A stretch of DNA of 64,000 bases, taken from positions 1-64,000 of the forward strand of contig NZ_LDTB01000009.1 in NCBI RefSeq assembly GCF_001476895.1, in the 5' to 3' direction. The translations under genes were made by a program, and so were the position numbers. The stretch comes from Sphingomonas endophytica (lineage in GTDB: Bacteria > Pseudomonadota > Alphaproteobacteria > Sphingomonadales > Sphingomonadaceae). Each line of letters opens with the position of its first letter. The stretch's first letter is position 1. The notes below the pieces were generated by a model that was given only the letters and a program-made list of their open reading frames with translations, made no database searches and was not told the origin of the DNA. This document shows positions 17,593 to 32,820 of this stretch, in pieces.

Positions 17593-17641
17593 ATGTTGGA
17601 GCGGCGGCTTTGACGTTCGCGCGGCCACATGCCACCGGACG

Positions 17642-18145
17642 ATGATGCCGCTGGTCGCCGCCGCCCTGACCATCCTCGCCTTCACGATCGGGCTGACGCT
17701 GCCCGACGTCGACCTGCATCTATGGCTTGGGCACCGCAGCGCGATGACGCACAGCGCCCTGCCGGCCTGTCTGCTGCTGACGCGTCGACACTGGCAACCC
17801 GCCGCGTGCGGGATGGGGGCGGGGATTGGCCTGCATCTGGCGGCCGACACCTTTCCGAACCGGATGATCGGCTATGCGACGATCAAGCTGCCGTTCGTCG
17901 GCGCGCTGTCGCCGGGGGCATCCTATGCGTGGCTGGCGATCAACGCGCTCGCGGCGATCGGTGTGGCGGCGTGGCTGGCGCGGCGGCTCCACGCGCCAGT
18001 GGTCGCGGCGCTGCTGACGCTTGCCGTATCGGTCGTGGGAGCAGGGTATTTGTGGCGCACCGATGGCGGGTGGCCGGTTCTCGCGATCGCTGCGGTTGCG
18101 GCGTGGCTCGTGTGGCGTCGGCCGAGCGCATCACCCCAGCCGTAA
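17642..18145 (+). CDS. Hypothetical membrane protein with DxD and HR-TH motifs
   Basis: This 167-residue protein has about five hydrophobic segments. Near the N-terminus it reads LPDVDLHLWLGHRSAMTHS, and later GLHLAADTFP. The pattern of Asp and His at membrane faces resembles inner-membrane putative metal-dependent hydrolases of the YdjM/DUF457 kind, but the protein is short and I cannot confirm it. The ribosome-binding site is weak; ATG 17645 is an alternative start. It is convergent with gltB. The intergenic 18146-18293 contains a CCGGA/TCCGG palindrome (about 18177-18191) and nothing else I can support. Confidence 0.6.
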   Translation: MMPLVAAALTILAFTIGLTLPDVDLHLWLGHRSAMTHSALPACLLLTRRHWQPAACGMGAGIGLHLAADTFPNRMIGYATIKLPFVGALSPGASYAWLAINALAAIGVAAWLARRLHAPVVAALLTLAVSVVGAGYLWRTDGGWPVLAIAAVAAWLVWRRPSASPQP

Positions 18146-18293
18146 TCGGCCCATCGCAAAAGCCACTCCGCCATGCCGGACCTGTTCCGGGGGGCACCGT
18201 GCCGCAGACGCCCTGATTTCAGCGTTTGCGGTCCGGTGGACCCCAGGACAAGTCCGGAGTTACGATCGCTGCGGGCAGGCTTCGCCCGGAACC

Positions 18294-22819
<4,526 letters not shown>

Positions 22820-22820
<1 letters not shown>

Positions 22821-23398
22821 CACTTCTTCTCGCTCTGCTGGATCGCCGCGACTTCCTTGACGAAGGCGGCGGTATCGGCCTGCGTGCGCGTCATCGCGTC
22901 GGCCATCATCTTGCGCTGGAACGCGGCGACATCGGGATCGGCCATGATCGTCAACGACGCCTGCATGTACGTCTTCCCGGTCGGGGTGCGGAAGAACCGT
23001 TCGACCTCACCCATCTGCGCCACGTCGAACCGGCGGGCGTAGGCGCGCGCGATCGCGTCGAACATGCCCGGCAGCGAGGTGCGGATCATCTCCATGCTGC
23101 GACCGAACTGCGCGTCGACGAAGCGGTCGAAGGCTGCCTTCACCTTGGGGTTCTTCGTCATTTCGGCGGCGAACTGCGGGTTCTGCATGAAACCCTGCCG
23201 CAGGTTGATCATCAACGGCGCCATCATGCCGTCCATCATCTGCACGCGCGTAGCGGGCGGGAACAGGACGTCGAGCAACTCGGTCGCCGCCGCGAGGCGG
23301 GCCGGATCGACGGCGGTCGCCGGGGCGCTTGCCGGAGTTTGGGCGATGGCGGCGGCGGGCGACAGCGCGATCGCTGCGGCGAGGAGGATGCGCATCAT
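22820..23398 (-). CDS. DUF2059 family exported protein inside the glt operon
   Basis: This 192-residue protein has a signal peptide (MMRILLAAAIALSPAAAIAQ). The mature part is helical and Met-rich, and matches DUF2059 around VERFFRTPTGKTYMQ. The function is unknown. It is wedged between gltD and gltB with overlaps at both ends: its ATG overlaps the gltD stop (ATGA) and its TGA overlaps the gltB start. It must therefore be translated with them, although the product is exported and the glutamate synthase is cytoplasmic. Confidence 0.82.
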
Positions 23399-24834
23399 GC
23401 CGCCACCTTCGCCGCCTTCGCCTGCGCCTTCAGATATTGATGCATCGTCGCCGCCACATCGCGACCGTCGCGGATGGCCCAGACGACCAGCGAGGCACCG
23501 CGCACGATGTCGCCCGCCGCGAACACGCCGTCCAGGCTGGTCATCAGCGTCTTGCTGTCGACCAGCACCGTGCCCCAGCGCGTCACGCCCAGTTCGGCCG
23601 CGCCCCACAGCTTCGGCAGTTCCTCGGCATCGAAGCCCAGCGCCTTGATGACCAGATCGGCGGGCATGTCCTCGGCCGCGCCGGGATCGACCTCGGGCGC
23701 GCGGCGGCCGCTGGCGTCGGGAGCGCCCAGCCGCATCTTGTTGGCGCGCACGGCCGTGACCTTGCCGTCGCTCCCTGCGAAGCTGGCGGGGGCGGAGAGC
23801 CAGACGAACTCGACGCCTTCCTCCTCGGCGTTGGCGACCTCGCGCTGCGAGCCTGGCATGTTGGCGCGGTCGCGGCGATACAGGCACTTCACGCTCTTCG
23901 CGCCCTGGCGGATCGCGGTGCGGACGCAGTCCATCGCGGTGTCGCCGCCGCCGATCACGACGACGTTGCGCCCCGCCGCGTTCAGGCTGCCGTCCTCGAA
24001 GGCGGGGACATGGTCGCCGAAGCTCTTGCGGTTCGAGGCGGTCAGATAGTCGAGCGCCGCGACGACGCCGTTCAGCTCGTTGCCGGCGACCTCGATCGCG
24101 CGTGCCTTATAAACGCCGGTGGCGATCAGCAGCGCGTCGTGGCGCGCGCGCAGTTCGTCCAGCGTCGCGTCGCGGCCGACCTCGAAGCCTTCATGGAAGA
24201 CGATGCCGCCGTCCTTCAGGCGATCGACACGGCGCATGACGACCGGCTTTTCCAGCTTGAAGCCGGGGATGCCATAGGTCAGCAGCCCGCCGGCACGATC
24301 GTGGCGGTCATAGACGTGCACCTCATACCCATGCCCGCGCAGATATTCCGCGGCGCTCAGCCCCGCCGGACCCGCGCCGATCACGCCAACCGACTGGCCG
24401 CGCGCCGGGCCGGCCACCAGCGGTTCGACCCAGCCTTCTTCCCAGGCGGTGTCGGTGATGAACTTCTCGACCGAGCCGATCGTGACCGCGCCGTGCCCGC
24501 TGAACTCGATGACGCAATTGCCCTCGCACAGCCGGTCCTGCGGGCAGATGCGGCCGCAGATCTCCGGCATGGTCGAGGTGCTGTTGCTCAGCTCATAGGC
24601 TTCGCGCAACCGCCCCTCGGCGGTCAGGCGCAGCCAGTCCGGGATATGATTGTGAAGCGGGCAATGTACCGAGCAATAGGGCACGCCGCATTGCGAGCAG
24701 CGCCCGGCCTGATCCTCCGCTGCGGGCGTGGCATAGCGTTCGGCGATCTCGCGAAAGTCCTCCGCGCGATCGGCGGCGACGCGCTTCGCGGGATAGGATT
24801 GCGGGCGTTCAACGAACTTCAGCATGTCGGCCAT
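23395..24834 (-). CDS. gltD: Glutamate synthase (NADPH) small subunit
   Basis: This 479-residue flavoprotein passes electrons from NADPH to GltB. N-terminal cysteines bind 4Fe-4S clusters (CSQCGVPYCSVHCPLH and CGRICPQDRLCEGNC). FAD binds at VGVIGAGPAGLSAAEYLRG and NADPH at VVVIGGGDTAMDCVRT. GGAGGA lies 5 bases before the ATG. It is first in the operon. The 155-base region upstream, shared with the uppP 3' end, has a CGCGTGTCACGCG palindrome near 24877 next to an A/T run that could be a regulatory site. Confidence 0.97.
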   Translation of the reverse strand: MADMLKFVERPQSYPAKRVAADRAEDFREIAERYATPAAEDQAGRCSQCGVPYCSVHCPLHNHIPDWLRLTAEGRLREAYELSNSTSTMPEICGRICPQDRLCEGNCVIEFSGHGAVTIGSVEKFITDTAWEEGWVEPLVAGPARGQSVGVIGAGPAGLSAAEYLRGHGYEVHVYDRHDRAGGLLTYGIPGFKLEKPVVMRRVDRLKDGGIVFHEGFEVGRDATLDELRARHDALLIATGVYKARAIEVAGNELNGVVAALDYLTASNRKSFGDHVPAFEDGSLNAAGRNVVVIGGGDTAMDCVRTAIRQGAKSVKCLYRRDRANMPGSQREVANAEEEGVEFVWLSAPASFAGSDGKVTAVRANKMRLGAPDASGRRAPEVDPGAAEDMPADLVIKALGFDAEELPKLWGAAELGVTRWGTVLVDSKTLMTSLDGVFAAGDIVRGASLVVWAIRDGRDVAATMHQYLKAQAKAAKVAA

Positions 24835-24989
24835 CGGTGTCCTCCGGTGGCCGAAATCTCACATGCATCAGCGCGTGTCACGCGTTTTTTCGACGGTACG
24901 GCAGCAAAGCTGACCTAATAACTGGTGGGTTGCCGCCGCAGTTGCAACAGGATCGCATGTAGCGTGCGACATTAGTCCCGATGCGATAC

Positions 24990-25799
24990 CTATCGCAGGG
25001 CGAGCGCGGCAAGCGCGATCACGCCAATGATGATTCGGTACCAGGCAAATGGCGCAAAACCATGCTTGGTCACGATCGCCATGAACCAGCGGATCACGAT
25101 CATCGCCACGACGAACGAAACGACAAAGCCGATCGCGATCGCGGAGAGGTGCGCGTCGCCCAATTCGTGACGGCTCTTCCACAGCGCCAATGTCGTCGCG
25201 CCCATCATCGTCGGGATGGCCAGGAAGAAACTGAATTCGGCCGCCGTCTCCTGATCGACGCCCATCGCGCGCGCGCCCATGATCGTCGCGCCCGAACGGC
25301 TGACGCCCGGAATCATCGACAGGCATTGCACGACGCCGATCGCCAGTGCGGTCTTCCACCGCATCGTCTCGACGGAGCCCGGTTCGGCACGCGGCGCGAC
25401 CCGCTCGATGAACAGGATCGCGATGCCGCCGACGATCAGCGCGATCGCCACGACCGTCGGCCCGATCCCCGGCGCCTCCAGAACGGCGCGGATCGCGGAA
25501 TAGGCGACCGCGCCGACCACCGCCGACGGCAGGAAGCCGAGCAGGACGTTGCGCGTGAAATGGACGGCCGGCGGTTCGCGCCGCAACAGTCCGGTGCCGA
25601 CACGCAGGAAGCGCCGCCAGAACAGCACGATCACGGCAAGGATCGCGCCCAGCTGGATCACGATGTCGAACGTCGCGTCGCCCTCCGACAGGCCCAGCAG
25701 CGCGCCGGCGAGGACGAGGTGGCCGGTCGAGGAAACGGGCAGGAATTCTGTCACCCCCTCGACGATGCCGAGCAGGATGATGGTCAACAGGTCGGTCAC
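24990..25799 (-). CDS. uppP: Undecaprenyl-diphosphatase
   Basis: This integral membrane phosphatase recycles undecaprenyl pyrophosphate for cell-wall synthesis; higher dosage is known to give bacitracin resistance. The 269-residue protein has the two family signatures [15 protein letters not shown] and GVSRSGATI, about eight membrane segments, and normal length. It is separated from the NDUFA9-like gene by 31 bases and may be co-transcribed with it. Confidence 0.96.
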   Translation of the reverse strand: MTDLLTIILLGIVEGVTEFLPVSSTGHLVLAGALLGLSEGDATFDIVIQLGAILAVIVLFWRRFLRVGTGLLRREPPAVHFTRNVLLGFLPSAVVGAVAYSAIRAVLEAPGIGPTVVAIALIVGGIAILFIERVAPRAEPGSVETMRWKTALAIGVVQCLSMIPGVSRSGATIMGARAMGVDQETAAEFSFFLAIPTMMGATTLALWKSRHELGDAHLSAIAIGFVVSFVVAMIVIRWFMAIVTKHGFAPFAWYRIIIGVIALAALALR

Positions 25800-25830
25800 G
25801 CGCGTTCCCCCGTCTGGTGTGTCGCGGGCT

Positions 25831-26760
25831 TCAGCCGGCGGTGCGGTTGATCAGCCCGAAGCGGCCGGCCTTGCGGAAGCGGACCAGCCAGTCGGGTGCG
25901 ACCGCGTCCAGCGGCGTGGCGCCGATGCCCAGCGCGGCGAGGCCTTCCGCGCCGGCGCTCACCACCGAGTCATGGCCAAGCAGCTTCCACTGGTCGGTGC
26001 TGATCGGCGTGCCGGGAAGGGCGGCGAGCAGGCCCCCGAGCGCGTCGGGCAGTTCGACGAAGCGCGCGCGTCGTCCGATATGGCGGGCGATCCGCTGATG
26101 CAGTTCCCGCATCGTCAACACTTCCGGCCCCCCCAATTCGAACGTCCGGCCACCGAACGTCCCGGCATCGTCGAGCGCGGCGACGGTCGCATGCGCCACG
26201 TCGCCGACGAACACCGGCTGGAACCGCGCGCCCGCGCGCAGGATGGGGACGACCGGCAGGCCGGCGATCATCCCGGCGAAGCGGTTCACGAACTGGTCCT
26301 CGCGCCCGAACACGGTCGAGGGGCGCAGGATCGTGGCGCCGGGGCAGGCGGCGCGCACCGCGTCCTCGCCCGCGCCCTTGCTGCGCGCGTAGCTCGAATC
26401 GCCGTTCGCGTCCGCACCGATGGCGGAGACATGGACCAGCGCCGCGCCATTGGCGGCGGCCGCTGCGGCGACATTGCGGGCGCCTTCGACATGCACCTGT
26501 GCCAGATTGCCGGCGAAGGTGCCGACCAGATTGACCACCGCGTCCGCGCCATGGACCGCATTGGCGATCGTGTCGGCGCGCGTCACGTCGGCCGCGACGA
26601 ATTGCGTCTGTCCCAGCCCGCCCAGCGGTTTCAGGAAGAACGCCTGACGGGGATCGCGCTGCGCCACGCGCACCCGCGCCCCCGACTTGAGCAATGCCTG
26701 TGCGATATAGCGGCCAAGGAAGCCCCCACCGCCGATCAGCGTTACCAGCTTGTTGTTCAT
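25831..26760 (-). CDS. NDUFA9-like NAD(P)-binding protein (atypical SDR)
   Basis: This 309-residue protein belongs to the extended/atypical short-chain dehydrogenases called complex I NDUFA9-like. It has the NAD(P) motif [13 protein letters not shown], the segment [12 protein letters not shown], an active-site region HVSAIGAD...[11 protein letters not shown] and [13 protein letters not shown]. In mitochondria the homologue is a complex I accessory subunit; in alphaproteobacteria the role is not settled. The ATG at 26760 has AAGGA upstream; ATG 26772 would add four residues. Confidence 0.82.
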   Translation of the reverse strand: MNNKLVTLIGGGGFLGRYIAQALLKSGARVRVAQRDPRQAFFLKPLGGLGQTQFVAADVTRADTIANAVHGADAVVNLVGTFAGNLAQVHVEGARNVAAAAAANGAALVHVSAIGADANGDSSYARSKGAGEDAVRAACPGATILRPSTVFGREDQFVNRFAGMIAGLPVVPILRAGARFQPVFVGDVAHATVAALDDAGTFGGRTFELGGPEVLTMRELHQRIARHIGRRARFVELPDALGGLLAALPGTPISTDQWKLLGHDSVVSAGAEGLAALGIGATPLDAVAPDWLVRFRKAGRFGLINRTAG

Positions 26761-26890
26761 GCCGTCCTTCATGTCGAAAGCCTTTAGCCCTTGACCGTGC
26801 CTTGCCCGCCGCACCCGGCGTTGACAAGGCCGTGCGCGGGGAGGGGATAGCCCGATCGGCCGCTGCGATGCAAAAAAGTGAAAATTGTTG

Positions 26891-26919
26891 TTGACGGCTC
26901 CGGCCGCCGCCCATAGAGG
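26891..26919 (+). promoter_or_regulatory. Putative promoter of tRNA-Leu(CAG)
   Basis: TTGACG (26891-26896), a 17-base spacer and TAGAGG (26914-26919) lie 17 bases before the tRNA. The layout is the same as at the other two plus-strand tRNA genes here. Confidence 0.55.
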
Positions 26920-26935
26920 CACCCACCTACCCCGT

Positions 26936-27022
26936 GCCCAGATGGCGGAATTGGTAGACGCACCAGCTTCAGGTGCTGGCGATCGCAAGGTCGTGGAGGT
27001 TCGAGTCCTCTTCTGGGCACCA
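26936..27022 (+). tRNA. tRNA-Leu, anticodon CAG
   Basis: The acceptor GCCCAGA pairs with TCTGGGC, followed by A and the encoded CCA. The anticodon arm CCAGC/GCTGG holds CAG at 26970-26972. The long variable arm and GGTTCGAGTCC T-loop fit leucine. The following 199 bases (27023-27221) contain an imperfect TTTCCC/GGGAAA hairpin just after the tRNA and no gene. Confidence 0.97.
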
Positions 27023-27221
27023 TTTTCCCGCAGGGCATGATGCTCCGGGGAAAGTACAGACAGTATAGGCTTCGGCTTGCACTTGGTACGTTAGTACGAG
27101 TGCGATGGCCTGTTCTTGCCTGTCTTCATATACTGCCCGTCAGAGCCTTTCCTCCCGCAAGCGATCCATGCGGACCATTGCCGGATCATCGCGACACGTG
27201 AGAGGCAGGGCGCCGCCCGGC

Positions 27222-28307
27222 CTACACGCTCTGACGTCCGTAACCATTCGTCGTGACGGATCCGATCGGGTCATCCTGCGGCCGGCCGCTGACGGCGGCG
27301 ACGATCTCGCTGTCGGTCGCGACGTGATCCTCGATGATGCAGCGGAAGTTGAGCCCCGGCACGCCATGGTCGCTCGGCACGCTCGCCTGCGCGACCACCA
27401 GTCCGTCGAGCGACTGGATCTGCGTCGTGGCGGACGAGGTGGCGTGAGGATGCGCTTCCTGGAAGCGGCGCGTACCGCTGGTCGCGACGACGCGGCCGAA
27501 CTGATCGACGATCGACACCGCCGCGCGCCGCGACGAACGGTTCATGATGTCGATCAGCCGCGCGACCTGCCCCTCGAAATCATATTCCAGATAACAGACG
27601 CCCAGCGTCGCGCCCTCCACGACGACGGGGGCGACGAAGATCAACACCTTGCGATCGTTCGACCATGGATTGGCCCACACCTCGTCCGTCACCCAGCCCG
27701 ACGTCGGCGCGTCGTTCATCACGCGCTGGAATTGCGGATAGCCGTCGAAGCGGATCGTCCGCACCGCCGCATTCTCGTGCGCGCAGACCCGCACCGAGCC
27801 ATCGCCGGCGACGACGAACGCGTTCAGGAAATAGGGCGAGAAGCTGAGCAGCGCCCGCAGCCGTTCCAGCGCGCGCGCTTCGGCGCGGTCGCTGTCGGCG
27901 AGTAACAGGCTTTCGCGGATCGAATGATCGGTGGCCAGGACGCGCACATCGATCGCGCGGTCGTACAGGGTACGGGACAAGGCGTCGGCGATCGATTGCG
28001 CCAGTTCGCCCAGTCGTCCGCCTTCCAGCTCGCGGACCAGTTCGGCGGCGATCTCGCTGCCCTGGTGGAGCCGGCCGAGCAATTCCTCGCGGAACGCGCG
28101 CGACGAATTGCGCGCCTGCGCCGCCAGTGTCTTCACCTCCTGCGCCACGACGCCGAAGCCGCGCCCGGCCTCGCCGGAGCGCGCCGCCTCGATCGCGGCA
28201 TTCAGCGCGAGCAGGCGGGTCTGGCTGGCGATCGCTTCGGACCGGTCCGCATGCGACGTGACCTCGCTACTCAGCGAGTCCAGCAGGGACCGTATTCGTC
28301 GGGGCAT
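27222..28307 (-). CDS. Soluble MCP-like sensor: signalling domain first, sensor domain second
   Basis: This 361-residue protein has no membrane helix. Its N-terminus carries the tip of a methyl-accepting chemotaxis signalling domain ([20 protein letters not shown] then VVAQEV, about residues 32-58). A coiled-coil helix ([20 protein letters not shown]) follows, and then a large Cache/PAS-like sensor from about residue 130, with FFLN-like [14 protein letters not shown] and [21 protein letters not shown]. Classical receptors have the opposite order and two membrane segments. GAGGAG precedes the ATG. No other chemotaxis gene is nearby. It could signal to a cytoplasmic array or another kinase. Confidence 0.8.
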   Translation of the reverse strand: MPRRIRSLLDSLSSEVTSHADRSEAIASQTRLLALNAAIEAARSGEAGRGFGVVAQEVKTLAAQARNSSRAFREELLGRLHQGSEIAAELVRELEGGRLGELAQSIADALSRTLYDRAIDVRVLATDHSIRESLLLADSDRAEARALERLRALLSFSPYFLNAFVVAGDGSVRVCAHENAAVRTIRFDGYPQFQRVMNDAPTSGWVTDEVWANPWSNDRKVLIFVAPVVVEGATLGVCYLEYDFEGQVARLIDIMNRSSRRAAVSIVDQFGRVVATSGTRRFQEAHPHATSSATTQIQSLDGLVVAQASVPSDHGVPGLNFRCIIEDHVATDSEIVAAVSGRPQDDPIGSVTTNGYGRQSV

Positions 28308-28393
28308 GACAACTCCTCATCACGCACCGCGGTGTAGGGCGCGATGGTTAAGCGATGGTGAGGATCTCGCCCGAGTGTCGATGTTCCAGAGAG

Positions 28394-29731
28394 TTAGCGG
28401 TGAGCCGGTACGCCGAACAGGTCGTGGTCGTCGGCCTCCTCGATCACGACTCGCAGGATGTCGCCCGGCGCGGCATGCCCGGCGTCACGCAGATGCACCT
28501 CGCCGTCGATCTCCGGCGCATCGGCCATCGAGCGACCCGACGCGCCGCCGCTCTCCACATCGACCGCGTCGATGATCACCTCCAGCGTGCGACCGACCTT
28601 GGCGGCCAGCTTGGCGGCCGAAATCGCGGCGGTCTTCTCCATGATCCGCGCATACCGCTCTTCCTTGACCGCTTCGGGCACCGGATCGGGGAGCGCATTG
28701 GCCGACGCACCCTCGACCGGCTCGAACCGGAAGGCGCCGACGCGATCGAGCTGCGCCTCGTCCAGCCAGTCGAGGAGATACTGGAAATCCGCCTCGGTTT
28801 CGCCGGGGAAGCCGACAACGAAGGTCGAGCGGATGGCGATATCCGGGCAGACCTCTCGCCACGCCTTGATGCGGCTCAGCACCTTGGCATCGTTGGCGGG
28901 GCGCTTCATCCGGCGCAGCACCGACGGCGCGGCATGCTGGAACGGGATGTCGAGATACGGGAGCACCAGCCCCTCGGCCATCAGCGGGATAACCTGATCG
29001 ACGTGGGGGTAGGGATAGACGTAGTGGAGCCGCACCCACGGGGCGATCCTGCCCAGTTCGCGGGCGAGGTCGGTCATGTGCGGGCGGACCTCCGCGCCCT
29101 TCCACATCCGCGATTGGTCGCGGATGTCGATGCCATAGGCGGAGGTGTCCTGGCTGATGACCAGCAATTCCTTCGTCCCCGCCGCGACCAGCTTCTCCGC
29201 CTCGCGCAGGATCGCATCGGGGCGGCGGCTGACGAGATCGCCGCGCAACGACGGAATGATGCAGAAGGAGCAGCGGTGGTTGCAGCCCTCCGAGATCTTC
29301 AGATAGCTGTAGTGGCGCGGCGTCAGCTTCAGCCCGGCGTCCGGGATCAGGTCGACGAACGGGCTGAGCGAGGCAGGCGCGGCAGCGTGGACCGCCTCCA
29401 CCACCTGTTCGTATTCGTGCGCGCCCGTGATCGCCAGCACGTCCGGGAAGCGGGCGCGGATCGCTTCCGCTTCCTTGCCCATGCAGCCGGTGACGATGAC
29501 GCGGCCGTTTTCGGCGATCGCCTCCCCGATCGCCTCCAGCGATTCCTCCTTGGCCGAATCGAGGAAGCCGCAGGTGTTGACCAGCACGACGTCCGCGCCG
29601 ACATAATCGGCGGACATCTGATAGCCGTCGGCGCGAAGCTGGGTCAGGATCCGTTCGCTGTCGACCAGGTTCTTGGGACAGCCGAGCGAGACCATGCCCA
29701 CGCGGGGCGGTGAGGGGATTTGCGTTGCCAT
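28394..29731 (-). CDS. rimO: Ribosomal protein S12 methylthiotransferase
   Basis: This radical-SAM enzyme adds a methylthio group to an Asp of ribosomal protein S12. The 445-residue protein has the N-terminal cluster cysteines (SLGCPKN, NTCGFLD, TGCMGK), the radical-SAM CxxxCxxC in [14 protein letters not shown] and a C-terminal TRAM domain. The start is the ATG at 29731, before the family opening [11 protein letters not shown]. The frame is open 325 codons further upstream, but that part is antisense to anmK and not coding. Confidence 0.95.
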   Translation of the reverse strand: MATQIPSPPRVGMVSLGCPKNLVDSERILTQLRADGYQMSADYVGADVVLVNTCGFLDSAKEESLEAIGEAIAENGRVIVTGCMGKEAEAIRARFPDVLAITGAHEYEQVVEAVHAAAPASLSPFVDLIPDAGLKLTPRHYSYLKISEGCNHRCSFCIIPSLRGDLVSRRPDAILREAEKLVAAGTKELLVISQDTSAYGIDIRDQSRMWKGAEVRPHMTDLARELGRIAPWVRLHYVYPYPHVDQVIPLMAEGLVLPYLDIPFQHAAPSVLRRMKRPANDAKVLSRIKAWREVCPDIAIRSTFVVGFPGETEADFQYLLDWLDEAQLDRVGAFRFEPVEGASANALPDPVPEAVKEERYARIMEKTAAISAAKLAAKVGRTLEVIIDAVDVESGGASGRSMADAPEIDGEVHLRDAGHAAPGDILRVVIEEADDHDLFGVPAHR

Positions 29732-29824
29732 GGGATCGCCCGCACATAATGCGGGACGACGCGATTTGCCAGTGGCGGCGGCACGCGCGATAGCGAGGCG
29801 TTTCACGGACGAAAGGGCGCGCGG

Positions 29825-30934
29825 ATGCTGGCGATCGGATTGATGTCGGGCACGTCGCTGGACGGGATCGACGCGGCGCTGATCGACACCGACGGGCGGC
29901 AGGCGGTGCGCGCGATCGCCTTTCGCGGGGAGCCGTACTCCGACGCGGCGCGCACGCAACTGGCGGAGGCGACCGCGCTGGCGCTGACCTATCCGCGCCC
30001 GCGCGCCAGCCCGGAACTGGTGGCGGCGGGGGCGCTCATCACGCGCACGCACACGCTCGCAGTGCAGAAGCTGCTCCGCGACGCGGGCGTGGCGGCCGGA
30101 GAGGTCGGGGTGATCGGCTTCCACGGGCAGACCGTCGCGCACCGTCCCGACCGCCGCTGGACGTGGCAGATCGGCGACGGGCAGGTGCTGGCCGATGCGA
30201 CCGGCATCCGCACCGTCGCGGACTTTCGCAGCGCCGATGTCGCGGCGGGCGGGCAGGGCGCGCCGCTGATCCCGGTCTATCATGCCGCGCTGGCCGCCGG
30301 GCTGGAGGGGCCGGTCGCGATCCTGAACCTGGGCGGCGTGGCGAACGTCACGCTGATCGACGGCGGCGAGGCGGTGGCGGCGTTCGACACCGGCCCCGCC
30401 AACGGGCTGGTCGACAGCTGGGTGGAGCAGGAGAGCGGCGCACGCTTCGACAAGGACGGTGCGCTGGCGGCGGCGGGCCGCGTCGACGAAGCTATTCTGA
30501 CCGCGATGCTCGACCATCCGTTCTTCGACGCGCCCTATCCCAAGTCGCTCGACCGCAACGATTTTACGGTCCAGCCGGCGCGCGGGCTGTCGGCAGCGGA
30601 CGGCGCGGCGACGCTGACCGCCTTCACCGCCGTCACGGTGGCGGAGGGGCTGCGGCTGTTGCCGGTGCGTCCGCGCCGCCTGCTGGTGGCGGGGGGCGGG
30701 CGGCACAATCCGACGATGCTGCGGATGATCGGTGAGCGGACCGGGCTGACCCCGGAACCGGTCGATGCCTTCGGCTGGAACGGCGACGCGATGGAGGCGG
30801 AAGGCTTCGCCTATATGGCGGTGCGGACGCTGCTGGGGCTGCCGATCAGCTTTCCCGGCATCACCGGCGCGCCCCGTGCCATGCCCGGCGGAACCGTGTT
30901 CGTGCCGGCGGATCGCCAGCCGTCTAGCGGGTGA
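29825..30934 (+). CDS. anmK: Anhydro-N-acetylmuramic acid kinase
   Basis: This enzyme opens and phosphorylates 1,6-anhydro-MurNAc during recycling of cell-wall fragments. The 369-residue protein has [17 protein letters not shown] at the start, [10 protein letters not shown], the ATP-site block [12 protein letters not shown] and [10 protein letters not shown]. Length is normal. It is divergent from rimO. Its last 11 bases overlap the 3' end of the DUF4112 gene on the other strand. Confidence 0.95.
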   Translation: MLAIGLMSGTSLDGIDAALIDTDGRQAVRAIAFRGEPYSDAARTQLAEATALALTYPRPRASPELVAAGALITRTHTLAVQKLLRDAGVAAGEVGVIGFHGQTVAHRPDRRWTWQIGDGQVLADATGIRTVADFRSADVAAGGQGAPLIPVYHAALAAGLEGPVAILNLGGVANVTLIDGGEAVAAFDTGPANGLVDSWVEQESGARFDKDGALAAAGRVDEAILTAMLDHPFFDAPYPKSLDRNDFTVQPARGLSAADGAATLTAFTAVTVAEGLRLLPVRPRRLLVAGGGRHNPTMLRMIGERTGLTPEPVDAFGWNGDAMEAEGFAYMAVRTLLGLPISFPGITGAPRAMPGGTVFVPADRQPSSG

Positions 30935-31346
30935 CCGTCACCGTCGCGGGATAATGGCGGTCGAGATGCTTCTTGATCCGCTTCAGGTTGCGCGTGTTCG
31001 ATCGATAGAAGAAGTCGGCCGCATCGCCGACGAACGGCACCATGCCCAGCACCGTGTCGAAACCGACGCGCGCGGTCATGCCGAACAACGCCATGCGGCT
31101 CATGCCGAGATTGCGCGCTTCCCAGACCAGCCACATCCCCATCGCACCCGCCAGCAGGTCGCCGACGACCGGTACCAGCCCGACGATCGCGTCCAGCCCG
31201 ACGCGCCGGTTGATCCCGGGGATGACATACAGACCTTCCAGCAACCGCTCGACCGCCTCCACCCGCCGGCGGATCGCCACGGGATCGCGCCCGACCGGCA
31301 ACGTGTCGAAGAAGGCGGGCGACATGGGGGTGGGGCGAGCGACCAT
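30924..31346 (-). CDS. DUF4112 family protein
   Basis: This 140-residue protein has the DUF4112 core: [36 protein letters not shown] and later [20 protein letters not shown]. The hydrophobic stretches are membrane-associated hairpins, and the basic C-terminus ([13 protein letters not shown]) is cytoplasmic in style. The function is unknown. The ATG at 31346 is 5 bases after the stop of the solute-binding protein gene, so they probably share a transcript. Confidence 0.78.
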   Translation of the reverse strand: MVARPTPMSPAFFDTLPVGRDPVAIRRRVEAVERLLEGLYVIPGINRRVGLDAIVGLVPVVGDLLAGAMGMWLVWEARNLGMSRMALFGMTARVGFDTVLGMVPFVGDAADFFYRSNTRNLKRIKKHLDRHYPATVTVTR

Positions 31347-31351
31347 GATGC

Positions 31352-32788
31352 TCAATTGGGGGCGACGCGCAGCCGGTTCAACGGGTGCCACGCGCGCGGG
31401 TTCGGCTGCCACTGTCGCAGGCGCAGCGCCACCAGCGACCAGCGGAACGGCCGCGCGATGGGAATGAACGCGACGTCCTGTGCCAGCAACTGGTCGGCGC
31501 GCGCCGTCGCCTGCGCGCGGGCCGGCAGCGTGTCGGCCAGCCGCGCCGCCTCGATCGCGGCCATCGCATCGTCCGAACAGGCCACGCACGCCTCGGCCAG
31601 ATACCAGCGCGCATTGTCATAGGGCGCGACGCGGTCGATCAGGCGCAGATCGGCGGCGGGATCGTCCGCTGCGACGCGGAGCGGGCGGACACCGATCGCA
31701 TAGAGGTCCCGCGCCAGCCTCGCCCAGAGCAAGGTGCCGCCCGGACCGCCGGGCAGCGCGAGCCGCAGTGCGGGCACGCCGTGCGTCGCGCGCCATGCCG
31801 CGACCTGCCGCGCGGCGGCGGCGGTGCGTTGTTCGACGGGGATCGTCGCCCAGCCCGGCGAACTCGGTGGCGCGGCCGAATCGAGCTGTTCGGGCAGGAT
31901 CGTCTCGCGGGCGGGCCAATCGGGGGAGATGCTGCCGGTCAGGTCCGCGCGGTCGATTGCCTGCGCGATCGCGGCACGGTTCGCGGCATCCGCCAGGAAG
32001 CCCTCGCGACGGACCACCGCCACGCCGAACAATCCGGCCGCGGGATCGATGCGGACGTTCGGTGGCGCGGGGTTGGCGGCCTGCAGGATCGGCCAGTCGC
32101 CGATCGTCCCGCCCGTCACCAGATCGGAACGCCGCTCGACGAAGCGCAGGATGGCCAGCGCGGCGCGCTCGCCGCGCAATTGCACATTCTCCTCCGGCGT
32201 CGGCGCATCCTCGTCGGGGTCGCGATCCGGGTCCAGCGCGGGGGTCAGCAGGGCGCCGTCGCGCGTCGCCGCCCGCTGCCGGAACGGCCCGGCGCCCCCG
32301 CCGCCGCGCGGCCGCAGCAGCGCCATCTCGGGCTGGGCGAACAGCTTCAGCAGGTCGGGGCGTGGCCGGGCGAGCTCTATCTCGATCACCTCGGGTGTCA
32401 TCTCGACGATCGACTCGACGGCCGTGAGATAGGGCGTGACGCTGTTGGTCGAGGACGCGGCGATCTGGCGGCGCAGCAGCGGCACCACATCGCCGGCCCG
32501 GACCGGGGATCCGTCGGCCCAGCGCGCGTTGCGAAGGCGGAAGATGTAGCTGCGGCCGTCGTCGATGACGATCCACCGCTCGGCGATTCCCGCCTCGATC
32601 TGTCCGGAGGCATCGAACCGGACCAGTCCCTCGGCCAGCGAGTCGGTCAGCAACCGGTCGCCGGTGTTCAGGTCGGCGCGCGACCGGCCGGGCAGCACCG
32701 GCGCGTCGCCGATGACGCTGACCACCACCGCCCCGACATCGGCGCGTCGCCCGCACGACGTCCCGGCGCCCGCCATGACGGCGATCAT
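31352..32788 (-). CDS. Peptide-type (family 5) extracellular solute-binding protein
   Basis: This 478-residue protein resembles DppA/OppA binding proteins: LTDSLAEGLVRFDASGQIEAG, IFRLRNARWADGSPVRAGDV, and a C-terminal domain ending QDVAFIPIARPF. Such proteins bind peptides or nickel in the periplasm for an ABC importer. No permease or ATPase gene is nearby, so it is an orphan. The frame is open through the adjacent tRNA gene, which cannot be coding; the first usable ATG after the tRNA is 32788. This gives a short hydrophobic leader with a Cys (MAGAGTSCG), suggesting a lipoprotein, though the leader is atypically short. Confidence 0.75.
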   Translation of the reverse strand: MIAVMAGAGTSCGRRADVGAVVVSVIGDAPVLPGRSRADLNTGDRLLTDSLAEGLVRFDASGQIEAGIAERWIVIDDGRSYIFRLRNARWADGSPVRAGDVVPLLRRQIAASSTNSVTPYLTAVESIVEMTPEVIEIELARPRPDLLKLFAQPEMALLRPRGGGGAGPFRQRAATRDGALLTPALDPDRDPDEDAPTPEENVQLRGERAALAILRFVERRSDLVTGGTIGDWPILQAANPAPPNVRIDPAAGLFGVAVVRREGFLADAANRAAIAQAIDRADLTGSISPDWPARETILPEQLDSAAPPSSPGWATIPVEQRTAAAARQVAAWRATHGVPALRLALPGGPGGTLLWARLARDLYAIGVRPLRVAADDPAADLRLIDRVAPYDNARWYLAEACVACSDDAMAAIEAARLADTLPARAQATARADQLLAQDVAFIPIARPFRWSLVALRLRQWQPNPRAWHPLNRLRVAPN

Positions 32789-32820
32789 GATCAGGCGCGG
32801 CGCGACCCGCGCGACGATGC

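Noticed and set aside
24868..24890. CGCGTGTCACGCG palindrome followed by a T run as a terminator
   Set aside because: No plus-strand gene ends there; a site in the gltD control region is as likely, so it is only mentioned under gltD.
26784..27038. Small minus-strand frame (84 codons) over tRNA-Leu(CAG)
   Set aside because: It is antisense to a tRNA; the RGLEPPRPCD-type peptide is a well-known false product of tRNA-Leu regions.
29732..30706. Upstream extension of rimO
   Set aside because: It is antisense to anmK, and the RimO family starts at [11 protein letters not shown].
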